Positions 9,021-16,716 of a stretch of DNA of 64,000 nt are shown piece by piece. The DNA comes from Pontibacillus salicampi (GTDB taxonomy: Bacteria > Bacillota > Bacilli > Bacillales > BH030062). A model generated the notes under the pieces. It was not told where the DNA came from. It was given only the letters and a program-made list of their open reading frames with translations, and made no database searches. The stretch spans positions 186,001-250,000 of the forward strand of contig NZ_JBHLTP010000013.1 of NCBI RefSeq assembly GCF_042434395.1, in the 5' to 3' direction. A program made the position numbers and the translations under genes. Within the stretch, counting starts at the first letter, position 1. Every line of letters starts with the position of its first letter.

Positions 9021-12000
9021 ATGGAACAACCAGAGTTATATAAACCAAAGCATGCTGTTCGATTTGTGACCGCATCTAGTTTGTTCGATGGGCACGATGC
9101 CTCCATTAATATTATGAGACGAATCTTACAATCTAGCGGTGCCGAGGTGATTCACCTAGGGCATAATCGTTCTGTTGAAGAGGTCGTTCATGCAGCTATA
9201 CAGGAGGATGCCCAGGGGATAGCTATTTCCTCATATCAAGGTGGTCACGTAGAATATTTTAAATACATGATTGATCTATTAAAAGAGCTCAATGCTAGTC
9301 ATATTCGTGTATATGGAGGTGGCGGCGGAGTCATCATTCCTAGAGAAATTAAGGAATTGCATGAGTATGGAGTTGCTAGAATTTTCTCACCAGAGGATGG
9401 GCGAGATCTCGGCTTACAAGGGATGATCAATCGGATGATGGAGGAGTGTGATTTCCTCCCCCCTTTAGATGTGGAAGAAGACCTAAAGAAGGTTACGGAA
9501 GGAAACAGCCAATCGATTGCAAGATTTATATCCGCTATCGAGAACACGATTGGCTCTACAGAGGAGCCTGCTGCCGCCCTGGAGAAGGTTTTGGATCAGA
9601 CGAAGACACACGCTCCGGTGCTTGGTATTACAGGAACAGGTGGAGCAGGGAAGAGCTCTTTGACCGACGAACTCATCCGTCGCTATTTGAATGAAATTCC
9701 AGACAAAAAGATTGCCGTTCTCTCTGTAGACCCTACGAAGAAGAAAACAGGTGGGGCGTTGCTTGGGGATCGCATTCGTATGAATGCTATATTTTCAGAC
9801 CGCGTCTATATGCGCTCACTTGCCACAAGGGATTCTAGAAGTGAGCTCTCGAAGGCTATTAGAGAGGCAATTGACGTAGTAAAGGCTGCCGGTTTCGACT
9901 TTATCATCGTGGAAACGAGCGGGATTGGTCAAGGAGATGCAGCCATAACCGAAATCACTGATTTGGCTATGTACGTCATGACGGCAGAATTCGGTGCGCC
10001 ATCTCAGCTGGAAAAAATCGATATGATCGATTTTGCCGATTTTATTGTTATCAACAAATTCGAACAAAAAGGGTCAGCAGATGCATTACGACAAGTTCGA
10101 AAGCAATACGAACGAAGTCATATGCTGTTCCATGCCGATCAATCCTCCTTTCCTATATATGGAACCATTGCCAGTCAGTTTAACGACCCTGGTACAAATA
10201 CCTTGTTTGCAGCTCTAATTGATAAGGTGAACGAGCAGTTTGGGTGGGAGGAGACGACACCATTTGAACGGGTAACAGATGTAGAAAAACAAAATCTAAT
10301 TATTCCGCCAGAGCGTCAGCAATATTTGCGGGATATAGTCCAGACAGTACATCAGTATCATGAACAAGCGGAAGTGCAAAGTAATATAGCGCGTAAATGG
10401 GCTAGCATAATGGAAACGTCTGAGCTTATGGAAGACCCCGCTACACAGGAAGCGCTTTCTTCTCTGGCTAAGCAATATGAGCAGCAATTAGCGCCAAAGC
10501 ATAAGGAAATGCTTGAAAACTGGGATAAGGTTAAGGAGCAATACAGTCAGGATACGATGACCTTTTCCGTGCGGAATAAAGATATAACGATGGATATTGC
10601 TACAGAAAGCCTATCCGGTTTAAAGATACCTAAAGTAGTACTCCCTCACTACAGAGATCCAGGTGACAGGTTGTTATGGCTATTGAAGGAAAATGTTCCT
10701 GGTGCTTTTCCCTTTACAGCTGGTGTATTTCCGTTTAAACGGAAAGGGGAAGACCCTACCCGTCAGTTTGCTGGGGAGGGAACGCCAGAAAGAACGAACC
10801 GCCGTTTTCACTATTTAAGTGAAGGAGAGCCGGCGAAACGATTAAGTACTGCCTTTGATTCCGTTACACTGTACGGGGAGGACCCAGATGAACGCCCAGA
10901 TATATATGGGAAGGTGGGGGAAAGCGGTGTTTCTATATGTACATTAGAGGATATGAAGAAGCTGTACGCTGGCTTTGATTTATGTAACCCTACCACATCT
11001 GTTTCCATGACAATTAATGGCCCAGCACCTATCATTTTGGCTATGTTCTTTAATACAGCTATAGATCAGCAAGTAGAGCGCTTTAAGGAAGAACAAGAAA
11101 GAGAGCCTACAGCTGAAGAATATGCCCGTATTAAAACGGAAACCATTTCTGTTGTCCGTGGTACCGTGCAAGCTGATATTCTAAAAGAGGACCAGGGGCA
11201 GAATACATGTATCTTCTCTACCGAATTTGCCCTAAGGATGATGGGAGATATTCAACAATACTTTATCGATCATCAAGTGAAAAACTATTACTCTGTTTCT
11301 ATTTCCGGCTATCATATTGCCGAAGCGGGAGCAAATCCGATAACGCAGCTAGCGTTAACACTCGCCAATGGATTTACTTATGTAGAATATTATTTAAGCC
11401 GCGGGATGGACATTGATAAGTTTGCACCAAACCTATCCTTCTTCTTCTCAAACGGATTAGATCCAGAGTACACAGTCATTGGGCGAGTAGCACGCCGTAT
11501 TTGGGCAATTACGATGCGTGATAAATATGGTGCCAATGAGCGTAGTCAAAAGCTGAAATACCATGTACAGACTTCCGGCAGATCCTTGCATGCACAAGAA
11601 ATTGACTTTAATGATATAAGGACGACGCTGCAGGCATTGCTGGCTGTACAGGACAATTGTAATTCCTTACACACGAATTCCTATGATGAAGCTATTACCA
11701 CCCCAACGGAAGAGTCCGTTCGCAGAGCAATGGCTATTCAGCTTATTATTAATAAAGAATTTGGGTTAACGAAGAATGAAAACTCCCTACAAGGATCATT
11801 TATCGTTGAGGAATTGACACAGCTTGTAGAAGAAGCGGTGCTCCAGGAGTTTGAACGCTTAAACGACCGTGGCGGTGTGCTCGGAGCGATGGAACGACAG
11901 TACCAACGAGGCAAAATTCAAGAGGAATCCTTGTATTATGAAGGGCAAAAGCATAGTGGTGAGCTCCCAATTGTCGGGGTGAATACATTCATTAATCCGA

Positions 12001-12263
12001 ATCCAACTTCGGAGGATGAGATTAACTCCATGGAGCTGGCGCGTGCATCTCAAGAAGAGAAAATGCATCAAATCAACACACTGCGCTCCTTCCAACAACA
12101 GCATGCCAAGGAGACGGATAAAGCACTCCAGCAGCTGCAGCACGTGGCAGAAACAGGTGGAAATGTATTTGAGGAGTTAATGGAAACCGTTAAAGTCGCT
12201 AGTCTAGGCCAAATAACCAATGCGCTTTATCAAGTAGGCGGTCAGTATCGACGAAATATGTAA
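9021..12263 (+). CDS. icmF: Fused isobutyryl-CoA mutase IcmF
   Basis: Adenosylcobalamin enzyme interconverting isobutyryl-CoA and n-butyryl-CoA, with its own G-protein chaperone. The 1080 residues run in IcmF order: N-terminal B12-binding domain (DGHDAS, with H25 as the cobalt ligand, and the glycine-rich GGGGG loop near 96), a MeaI-like GTPase domain (P-loop GTGGAGKS with K211, then DPTKKKTGGALLGDR and NKFE), and the C-terminal mutase barrel from about 560. Full length, no break. It starts 18 bp after the TetR gene behind AAAGGAGG. It would feed branched C4 units from valine or fatty-acid breakdown into the butyryl-CoA steps of the upstream genes. Confidence 0.93.
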   Translation: MEQPELYKPKHAVRFVTASSLFDGHDASINIMRRILQSSGAEVIHLGHNRSVEEVVHAAIQEDAQGIAISSYQGGHVEYFKYMIDLLKELNASHIRVYGGGGGVIIPREIKELHEYGVARIFSPEDGRDLGLQGMINRMMEECDFLPPLDVEEDLKKVTEGNSQSIARFISAIENTIGSTEEPAAALEKVLDQTKTHAPVLGITGTGGAGKSSLTDELIRRYLNEIPDKKIAVLSVDPTKKKTGGALLGDRIRMNAIFSDRVYMRSLATRDSRSELSKAIREAIDVVKAAGFDFIIVETSGIGQGDAAITEITDLAMYVMTAEFGAPSQLEKIDMIDFADFIVINKFEQKGSADALRQVRKQYERSHMLFHADQSSFPIYGTIASQFNDPGTNTLFAALIDKVNEQFGWEETTPFERVTDVEKQNLIIPPERQQYLRDIVQTVHQYHEQAEVQSNIARKWASIMETSELMEDPATQEALSSLAKQYEQQLAPKHKEMLENWDKVKEQYSQDTMTFSVRNKDITMDIATESLSGLKIPKVVLPHYRDPGDRLLWLLKENVPGAFPFTAGVFPFKRKGEDPTRQFAGEGTPERTNRRFHYLSEGEPAKRLSTAFDSVTLYGEDPDERPDIYGKVGESGVSICTLEDMKKLYAGFDLCNPTTSVSMTINGPAPIILAMFFNTAIDQQVERFKEEQEREPTAEEYARIKTETISVVRGTVQADILKEDQGQNTCIFSTEFALRMMGDIQQYFIDHQVKNYYSVSISGYHIAEAGANPITQLALTLANGFTYVEYYLSRGMDIDKFAPNLSFFFSNGLDPEYTVIGRVARRIWAITMRDKYGANERSQKLKYHVQTSGRSLHAQEIDFNDIRTTLQALLAVQDNCNSLHTNSYDEAITTPTEESVRRAMAIQLIINKEFGLTKNENSLQGSFIVEELTQLVEEAVLQEFERLNDRGGVLGAMERQYQRGKIQEESLYYEGQKHSGELPIVGVNTFINPNPTSEDEINSMELARASQEEKMHQINTLRSFQQQHAKETDKALQQLQHVAETGGNVFEELMETVKVASLGQITNALYQVGGQYRRNM

Positions 12264-12279
12264 CGTTTTTTGCAGAAGC

Positions 12280-12312
12280 AGGGGAAATGCCGAAAAAAGC
12301 ATTTCCCCTTTC
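12280..12312 (+). terminator. Terminator of the acyl-CoA operon
   Basis: Eleven-bp stem AGGGGAAATGC/GCATTTCCCCT with an 8-nt A-rich loop. The T tract after it is short. Confidence 0.65.
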
Positions 12313-12463
12313 GTTATCCTATAAATGGTTTTTTCTGTTTTTGGCTGGCATAAACATATTGGAATTGTTTATAATGGATGGTAAGCTTGATTCGGAACGA
12401 TAAAGAATTTATACTTACATGTTATGTGATGATAAATTTTAAGAAACAAAGGGAGTGCTGGAC

Positions 12464-13039
12464 GTGAGCATTAAGAGTTATAGCCGTGAGGAAATTGCGG
12501 AAACATCTATGATTGAAATTGCGAATGAGATTTTGTCAGAAGAAAGACAAACTATGCATTTCAACGAGCTGTTTGATAAGATTGCAGAACTGAAAGGTTT
12601 TACAGAAGAGCAAAAGAAGGCTAATGTTGCTCAGCTGTACACGTATATGAATACAGACGGTCGCTTCATGACAGTTGGCTCTAACATGTGGGGACTGAAA
12701 CGTTGGTACCCTGTAGAGCAGCAAGTGGAAGAGGTGCAAGCACCCGTGAAGAAGAAGAAAGCAGCTGCGAAGAAGCCGAAAGCAAAAGCAAAACCTGTGG
12801 AAGAAGATTTGGATACCGAGGTTGAAGAGGATATCGAAGACGATTTAGATCTGGACGATGAAGAGCTAGACCTAGATGATGATGGCGAAGAGAACAGCGG
12901 CCTTGATGAAGACTTCGATATTAATGAAGAAACCGAGGATGGCTACACAGAAGGCGATGATGATAACAACGTCTTCAGCGAAGATGATGATAGCGAGGAA
13001 GAAGACGATAGCTATTACGATAGTGAAGAGGAAGAATAA
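12464..13039 (+). CDS. rpoE: RNA polymerase delta subunit
   Basis: Delta subunit of Firmicutes RNA polymerase, which increases transcript release and recycling. The 191-residue protein has the folded HARE-HTH N-terminal domain (about 1-90, ending near WGLKRWYP), a short lysine-rich patch (about 98-112) and a very acidic Asp/Glu tail to the C-terminus, exactly the RpoE layout. The start is the GTG at 12464, with AAAGGGAG 8 nt upstream; another in-frame GTG at 12455 overlaps that ribosome site. A TATAAT at 12370-12375 may be its -10, without a convincing -35. It is followed by the pyrG promoter and attenuator. Confidence 0.93.
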   Translation: MSIKSYSREEIAETSMIEIANEILSEERQTMHFNELFDKIAELKGFTEEQKKANVAQLYTYMNTDGRFMTVGSNMWGLKRWYPVEQQVEEVQAPVKKKKAAAKKPKAKAKPVEEDLDTEVEEDIEDDLDLDDEELDLDDDGEENSGLDEDFDINEETEDGYTEGDDDNNVFSEDDDSEEEDDSYYDSEEEE

Positions 13040-13047
13040 TTATCGTC

Positions 13048-13076
13048 TTGACTTTGTAGGATGATATCAGTATTAT
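13048..13076 (+). promoter_or_regulatory. Sigma-A promoter of pyrG
   Basis: TTGACT (13048-13053), a 17-bp spacer, TATTAT (13071-13076). The GGGCTC at 13084 lies 7 nt beyond the -10 and would be the transcript start. Confidence 0.85.
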
Positions 13077-13083
13077 TTTATTT

Positions 13084-13152
13084 GGGCTCTTAAATTTGAT
13101 TCGTTAAATAGCGCTCCCGTAATGCAATTGCGGGAGCGCTTTTCTATTTTTA
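13084..13152 (+). promoter_or_regulatory. pyrG reiterative-transcription attenuator
   Basis: The predicted transcript begins GGGCUC and then meets a 10-bp terminator hairpin, AGCGCTCCCG (13110-13119) / CGGGAGCGCT (13131-13140), followed by TTTCTATTTTT. In B. subtilis pyrG starts with GGGC; at low CTP the polymerase stutters extra G residues, which pair with CUCCC in the 5' arm and prevent termination. Both elements are visible here. The hairpin also ends rpoE transcripts. A second hairpin, CCTGTCC/GGACAGG, lies at 13169-13202. Confidence 0.85.
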
Positions 13153-13284
13153 TACATTTTTTCTTAGACCTGTCCTCCTAAATGAACAAGGGAATGGACA
13201 GGCTCTTTTCATAAAACACGTGGTTAACGTGAACGATAATGAAACACAAGTCTCCTGAGAATAAGGAATGGAAGAGGGGTAACA

Positions 13285-14892
13285 ATGACAAAGTATATTT
13301 TCGTAACGGGCGGTGTGGTTTCTTCCCTTGGTAAAGGAATTACAGCTGCTTCCTTAGGTCGTTTATTAAAAAATCGTGGGCTTACGGTAACAATTCAGAA
13401 ATTCGATCCCTATATTAATGTGGATCCAGGGACCATGAGTCCTTATCAGCACGGTGAAGTATTTGTCACAGAGGATGGTGCTGAAACAGACTTAGACCTT
13501 GGTCACTATGAACGTTTTATTGATATTAACCTTAGTCAGTATAGCAACGTGACAACAGGTAAAATATATTCCACAGTTATTAAGAAGGAACGTCGCGGCG
13601 ATTATCTCGGTGGAACCGTACAGGTTATTCCGCACATTACTAATGAAATTAAAGACCGCGTTTTCCGAGCTGGAAAAGAAACGAATGCAGACGTGGTTAT
13701 TACGGAAATTGGTGGTACAGTCGGGGATATTGAATCTTTACCGTTCCTAGAAGCCATCCGTCAAATCAAAAGTGATATCGGCAAAGACAATGTGATGTAC
13801 ATTCATTGTACACTTGTCCCTTACATTAAGGCTGCGGGAGAAATGAAAACAAAACCGACCCAGCACTCTGTGAAAGAGCTGCGCTCATTAGGAATTCAGC
13901 CGGATGTGATTGTGCTTCGTACTGAAATGCCAATCAGTCAGGAAATGAAGGAAAAAATCGGTCTTTTCTGTGATATTAATGAACGCGCTGTAATTGAAGC
14001 TGGTGATGCAGAAACACTTTATGATGTCCCATTAACGCTCCAGCAACAGAATCTTGATCAAATTACGTGTGACCACTTTGGTCTCGATTGCCAAGAAGCA
14101 GAGATGACCGAATGGAACGATCTTGTCACGCGTGTGAAGAACTTGAACAAGACGACTACGATTGGTTTAGTCGGAAAATACGTTGAGCTTCCAGATGCAT
14201 ACATTTCCGTTGTGGAGGCGTTAAAGCACGCAGGCTATTCCTTTGATAGCGACATTAAAGTGAAGTGGGTCAATTCTGAGGAAATTACTGCAGAAAATGT
14301 AGAAGAAAAGCTATCTGATGTGGATGGCATCCTTGTTCCAGGAGGATTTGGGGACCGTGGCATCGAAGGAAAAATTGAAGCAATCCGCTATGCAAGAGAA
14401 GGGAAGGTACCGTTCTTCGGTATTTGTCTCGGTATGCAGCTAGCTTCAGTAGAATTTGCACGGAACGTTCTAGGCCACAAAGGAGCACACTCTGCTGAGA
14501 TTGACCCATTAACAGAATTCCCAATAATTGACCTTCTACCAGAGCAAAAAGATGTAGAAGATATGGGCGGTACACTTCGTCTAGGGGTATATCCTGCGAA
14601 GCTTATCGATGGTACCAAAACGAAAGAAGCGTATGGGGAAGAAGTAATCTATGAACGCCACCGTCATCGTTATGAATTCAATAACCAATATCGTGAGGAC
14701 ATGACCAACGCAGGCATGATATTCTCCGGTACTAGTCCAGACGGGCGTCTAGTAGAAATTGTCGAGCTAGAGGACCACCCTTGGTTCGTAGCATGTCAAT
14801 TCCACCCTGAATTTAAATCAAGACCAACCAACCCACAAAGCCTATTCCACGACTTTGTAGGAGCAAGCATACAGCATAAGGAAACGAAATAA
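13285..14892 (+). CDS. pyrG: CTP synthase
   Basis: Converts UTP to CTP with ATP and glutamine. The 535-residue protein is full length. The N-terminal synthetase domain has the VVSSLGKGI nucleotide loop, and the C-terminal class I glutaminase has the nucleophile C381 in GICLGMQ and H507/E509 in FHPEF. The start ATG follows GAGGGG. Expression is probably set by CTP level through the attenuator upstream. The last coding stretch is noticeably A/C-rich and T-poor compared with the rest. A MITE-like repeat begins 17 bases after the stop. Confidence 0.97.
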   Translation: MTKYIFVTGGVVSSLGKGITAASLGRLLKNRGLTVTIQKFDPYINVDPGTMSPYQHGEVFVTEDGAETDLDLGHYERFIDINLSQYSNVTTGKIYSTVIKKERRGDYLGGTVQVIPHITNEIKDRVFRAGKETNADVVITEIGGTVGDIESLPFLEAIRQIKSDIGKDNVMYIHCTLVPYIKAAGEMKTKPTQHSVKELRSLGIQPDVIVLRTEMPISQEMKEKIGLFCDINERAVIEAGDAETLYDVPLTLQQQNLDQITCDHFGLDCQEAEMTEWNDLVTRVKNLNKTTTIGLVGKYVELPDAYISVVEALKHAGYSFDSDIKVKWVNSEEITAENVEEKLSDVDGILVPGGFGDRGIEGKIEAIRYAREGKVPFFGICLGMQLASVEFARNVLGHKGAHSAEIDPLTEFPIIDLLPEQKDVEDMGGTLRLGVYPAKLIDGTKTKEAYGEEVIYERHRHRYEFNNQYREDMTNAGMIFSGTSPDGRLVEIVELEDHPWFVACQFHPEFKSRPTNPQSLFHDFVGASIQHKETK

Positions 14893-14908
14893 ATTAAAGT
14901 ATGCAAAA

Positions 14909-15073
14909 AAAGAGGCTGGGACATAAGTGTTTTAGCCTACAAAAAATCCGAACTATAATTTGAAAACTCTCTTGAGAATTCGAATTAGTTCGGATTTATT
15001 TTTTCTAAATGCCATTATTATAATGATAATTCGGCTTTAGAACAGGCGATTATAGTTTTGTCCCAGACTCTTT
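14909..15073. repeat. MITE-like inverted-repeat element
   Basis: A 165-bp non-coding element bounded by 15-bp terminal inverted repeats (AAAGAGGCTGGGACA at 14909-14923; reverse complement with one mismatch at 15059-15073). Inside is a second 12-bp inverted repeat, AAATCCGAACTA near 14945 paired with TAGTTCGGATTT near 14987-14998. It probably also acts as terminator of pyrG. GAGGCTGGGACA termini occur, as I recall, in scattered intergenic repeats of low-GC Gram-positives. No transposase. Confidence 0.7.
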
Positions 15074-15221
15074 CAGGCTGTCGAAAAAGTATGGAGAACG
15101 GATCCTGTTACAAATACTGTGATTAAGCGGAAAATAGCCCCCTAATTCGATTCATGCAAATATAGACCGCTTTCTTTCCTCGTGGCAGCAGAAGAGGTTC
15201 AACTCATCATTCGAAAGGTGT

Positions 15222-15331
15222 TGGCGAAACGGGGCAACTCCTATGGGACAGAAGTACAGATGAGACCCCACAACGACCGAGGGGAGTGAGGAGGCTCAGC
15301 GGACACCCATGGAAAGCGAGTCGTTTCGCCT
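15222..15331. repeat. Bacillaceae-type intergenic palindromic repeat
   Basis: Outer arms GGCGAAACG (15223-15231) and CGTTTCGCC (15322-15330) pair perfectly, with inner arms CCTATGGG/CCCATGG and GAGACC/GGCTC segments forming a long imperfect hairpin of about 110 bp. The AGGAGGCTCA and GGAAAGCGAGT blocks resemble abundant intergenic repeats of Bacillus and relatives (recollection, not a search). Bases 15074-15221 hold nothing I recognise. Confidence 0.6.
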
Positions 15332-15381
15332 GCACCGCCTCGCTACACATAGAAGAACTGACGGGACTTGCTCGACACTCT

Positions 15382-15415
15382 GAAAAGGCCAAATCATCTA
15401 GTGATTTGGCCCTTT
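15382..15415 (-). terminator. Terminator of the DUF2529 gene
   Basis: Perfect 10-bp stem GGCCAAATCA/TGATTTGGCC with a 5-nt loop and a T run on the minus strand; it also has T residues on the plus strand. Confidence 0.8.
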
Positions 15416-15426
15416 TCTATAGGAAT

Positions 15427-15942
15427 TTATTCATATTCGCTTATAATTTCCTTCGTCGTGACAAATAAAGCATAATAGATATAAAGCATCCCCATTAATG
15501 TTGGAAATCCAACTCGTTCCATATCTAACGGCAGCATAGGACCTGTAACTTTCGTATCAATATGAAAATCGGCAGTATCTTTTAGTGGGTTTTCTTCCTT
15601 CGTTGCAGCAGAAATCTGTATAACCTCCACGCCTTGTTCCTGCACATGTCTCGTAAAGGCTAAAGCCTCTTCATCATTGGCAAACCGAGAAAAAACAACG
15701 ACACGATCTAAATGGTGAAGTGTTACATCCTCAGAATACACAGACGTATCTGGTAGGGATTCAGGCCCAGATTTTATTTCATGGTGAATGGCTTCCATTT
15801 CACCGAATCCCTTTATGTACACACGCCCATCTCCTACAATGGATTGAGCAAGTGCGCGGGCAGCATCCTCAATATGTTCCTCTTCCGTTCGTTGTATGGA
15901 TTGGAAAGTTCCCGTCAGCTGAGTGGTTAACATTTTTAACAC
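15427..15942 (-). CDS. ywjG: DUF2529 protein (YwjG-like), SIS-like fold
   Basis: Conserved protein of unknown function. The 171-residue product has alternating beta strands and helices reminiscent of a sugar-isomerase (SIS) domain: GDGRVYIKGFGEMEAI, VVVFSRF, and VEVIQISAAT. It occupies the place of ywjG between pyrG and spo0F, but on the opposite strand. I start at the GTG at 15942, 8 nt after AAAAGGGG on the minus strand, giving MLKMLTTQL. A longer reading to 15984 lacks a ribosome site. The family call rests largely on position and length. Confidence 0.7.
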   Translation of the reverse strand: MLKMLTTQLTGTFQSIQRTEEEHIEDAARALAQSIVGDGRVYIKGFGEMEAIHHEIKSGPESLPDTSVYSEDVTLHHLDRVVVFSRFANDEEALAFTRHVQEQGVEVIQISAATKEENPLKDTADFHIDTKVTGPMLPLDMERVGFPTLMGMLYIYYALFVTTKEIISEYE

Positions 15943-16001
15943 GATTAGTACCCCTTTTATATGTTTTGGTAATGTAAGTAGCATAGCATAGATTAAAATA
16001 T

Positions 16002-16051
16002 TTGACGAAGTGGCAGAAAAGGGAGGAAAAAAGGTGGAAAAAATCGAATGA
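16002..16051 (+). promoter_or_regulatory. Sigma-H promoter of spo0F with upstream 0A box
   Basis: GGAGGAAAA (16022-16030), 12 bp, ATCGAATGA (16043-16051) matches the sigma-H consensus RnAGGAwWW-N11/12-RnnGAATww at all but one defined position. TTGACGAA at 16002-16009 fits the Spo0A box TGNCGAA about 13 bp upstream. Sigma-H and Spo0A control of spo0F is known in B. subtilis. Confidence 0.75.
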
Positions 16052-16104
16052 GGTAAATGGGATTAATTTTATAGGATAACATAGTTTATGATTGGAGGTA
16101 AAAT

Positions 16105-16458
16105 ATGGGAAAATCTGTGTTGATAGTGGATGACCAGCCTGGTATCCGTATGCTATTAGAAGAAGTGATAAAGAATGAAGGATTTCATGTGCTTCAAGCA
16201 ACTACAGGACAAGAAGCGATAGATATGGTTAAACACAACCTGCCTGATGTCATGTTTGTTGACTTAAAATTGCCAATTAAGGACGGCTATACTGTCATAA
16301 GAGAGCTAGAAGAGGAAGGGCACTTCATTCCGACTATTCTCATGTCCGGTTTAGCTGAAGAAGAAATCGGTAAACAGAACTTTTCCTCCGTTGAAACAAT
16401 GATCTCCAAACCGTTTAATATTCAAGATATACGGGAGCTAGTCATTCAGTATTTATAA
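16105..16458 (+). CDS. spo0F: Sporulation phosphorelay response regulator Spo0F
   Basis: Single receiver domain (117 residues) passing phosphate from sporulation kinases to Spo0B. Visible active site: D9-D10 acidic pair region in VLIVDDQPG, phospho-acceptor D53 (VMFVDLKLP), and K102 (ISKPF). It has no output domain, and lies between the ywjG homologue and fbaA as in B. subtilis. The switch-region residue after beta-4 is S81 (LMSG) where B. subtilis has Thr in MTAY, and the sequence from 83 to 100 is divergent. DDQPGIR keeps the helix-1 surface used with Spo0B. Start ATG follows TGGAGG. Confidence 0.88.
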   Translation: MGKSVLIVDDQPGIRMLLEEVIKNEGFHVLQATTGQEAIDMVKHNLPDVMFVDLKLPIKDGYTVIRELEEEGHFIPTILMSGLAEEEIGKQNFSSVETMISKPFNIQDIRELVIQYL

Positions 16459-16473
16459 GTAGTTATTATATAC

Positions 16474-16510
16474 AATAGGACCCTATTACATAGGGTCCTA
16501 TTCTGCCTTA
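16474..16510 (+). terminator. Terminator of spo0F
   Basis: Perfect 12-bp stem AATAGGACCCTA/TAGGGTCCTATT, 5-nt loop; T tract weak. Confidence 0.65.
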
Positions 16511-16716
16511 TATATGACAAATTAATGAAATTGGGGTAAATTCCAGTATGAAAACGCTATTATCAAATCGTGATGTTGCACCTGTGACATGGACTTGGTA
16601 TGCTATAAATGTTGACAAGAAATAGCTACATAACGGAATGATGCCAACAACAAGTACACATGCTATAAGTTGACATATTCTGTATGTGTGAAAGACCATA
16701 AAGGAGGATCTAGTCC

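Noticed and set aside
15286..15468. A 60-codon frame within the palindromic repeat after pyrG
   Set aside because: It lies on the repeat and the ywjG terminator and continues into ywjG antisense.
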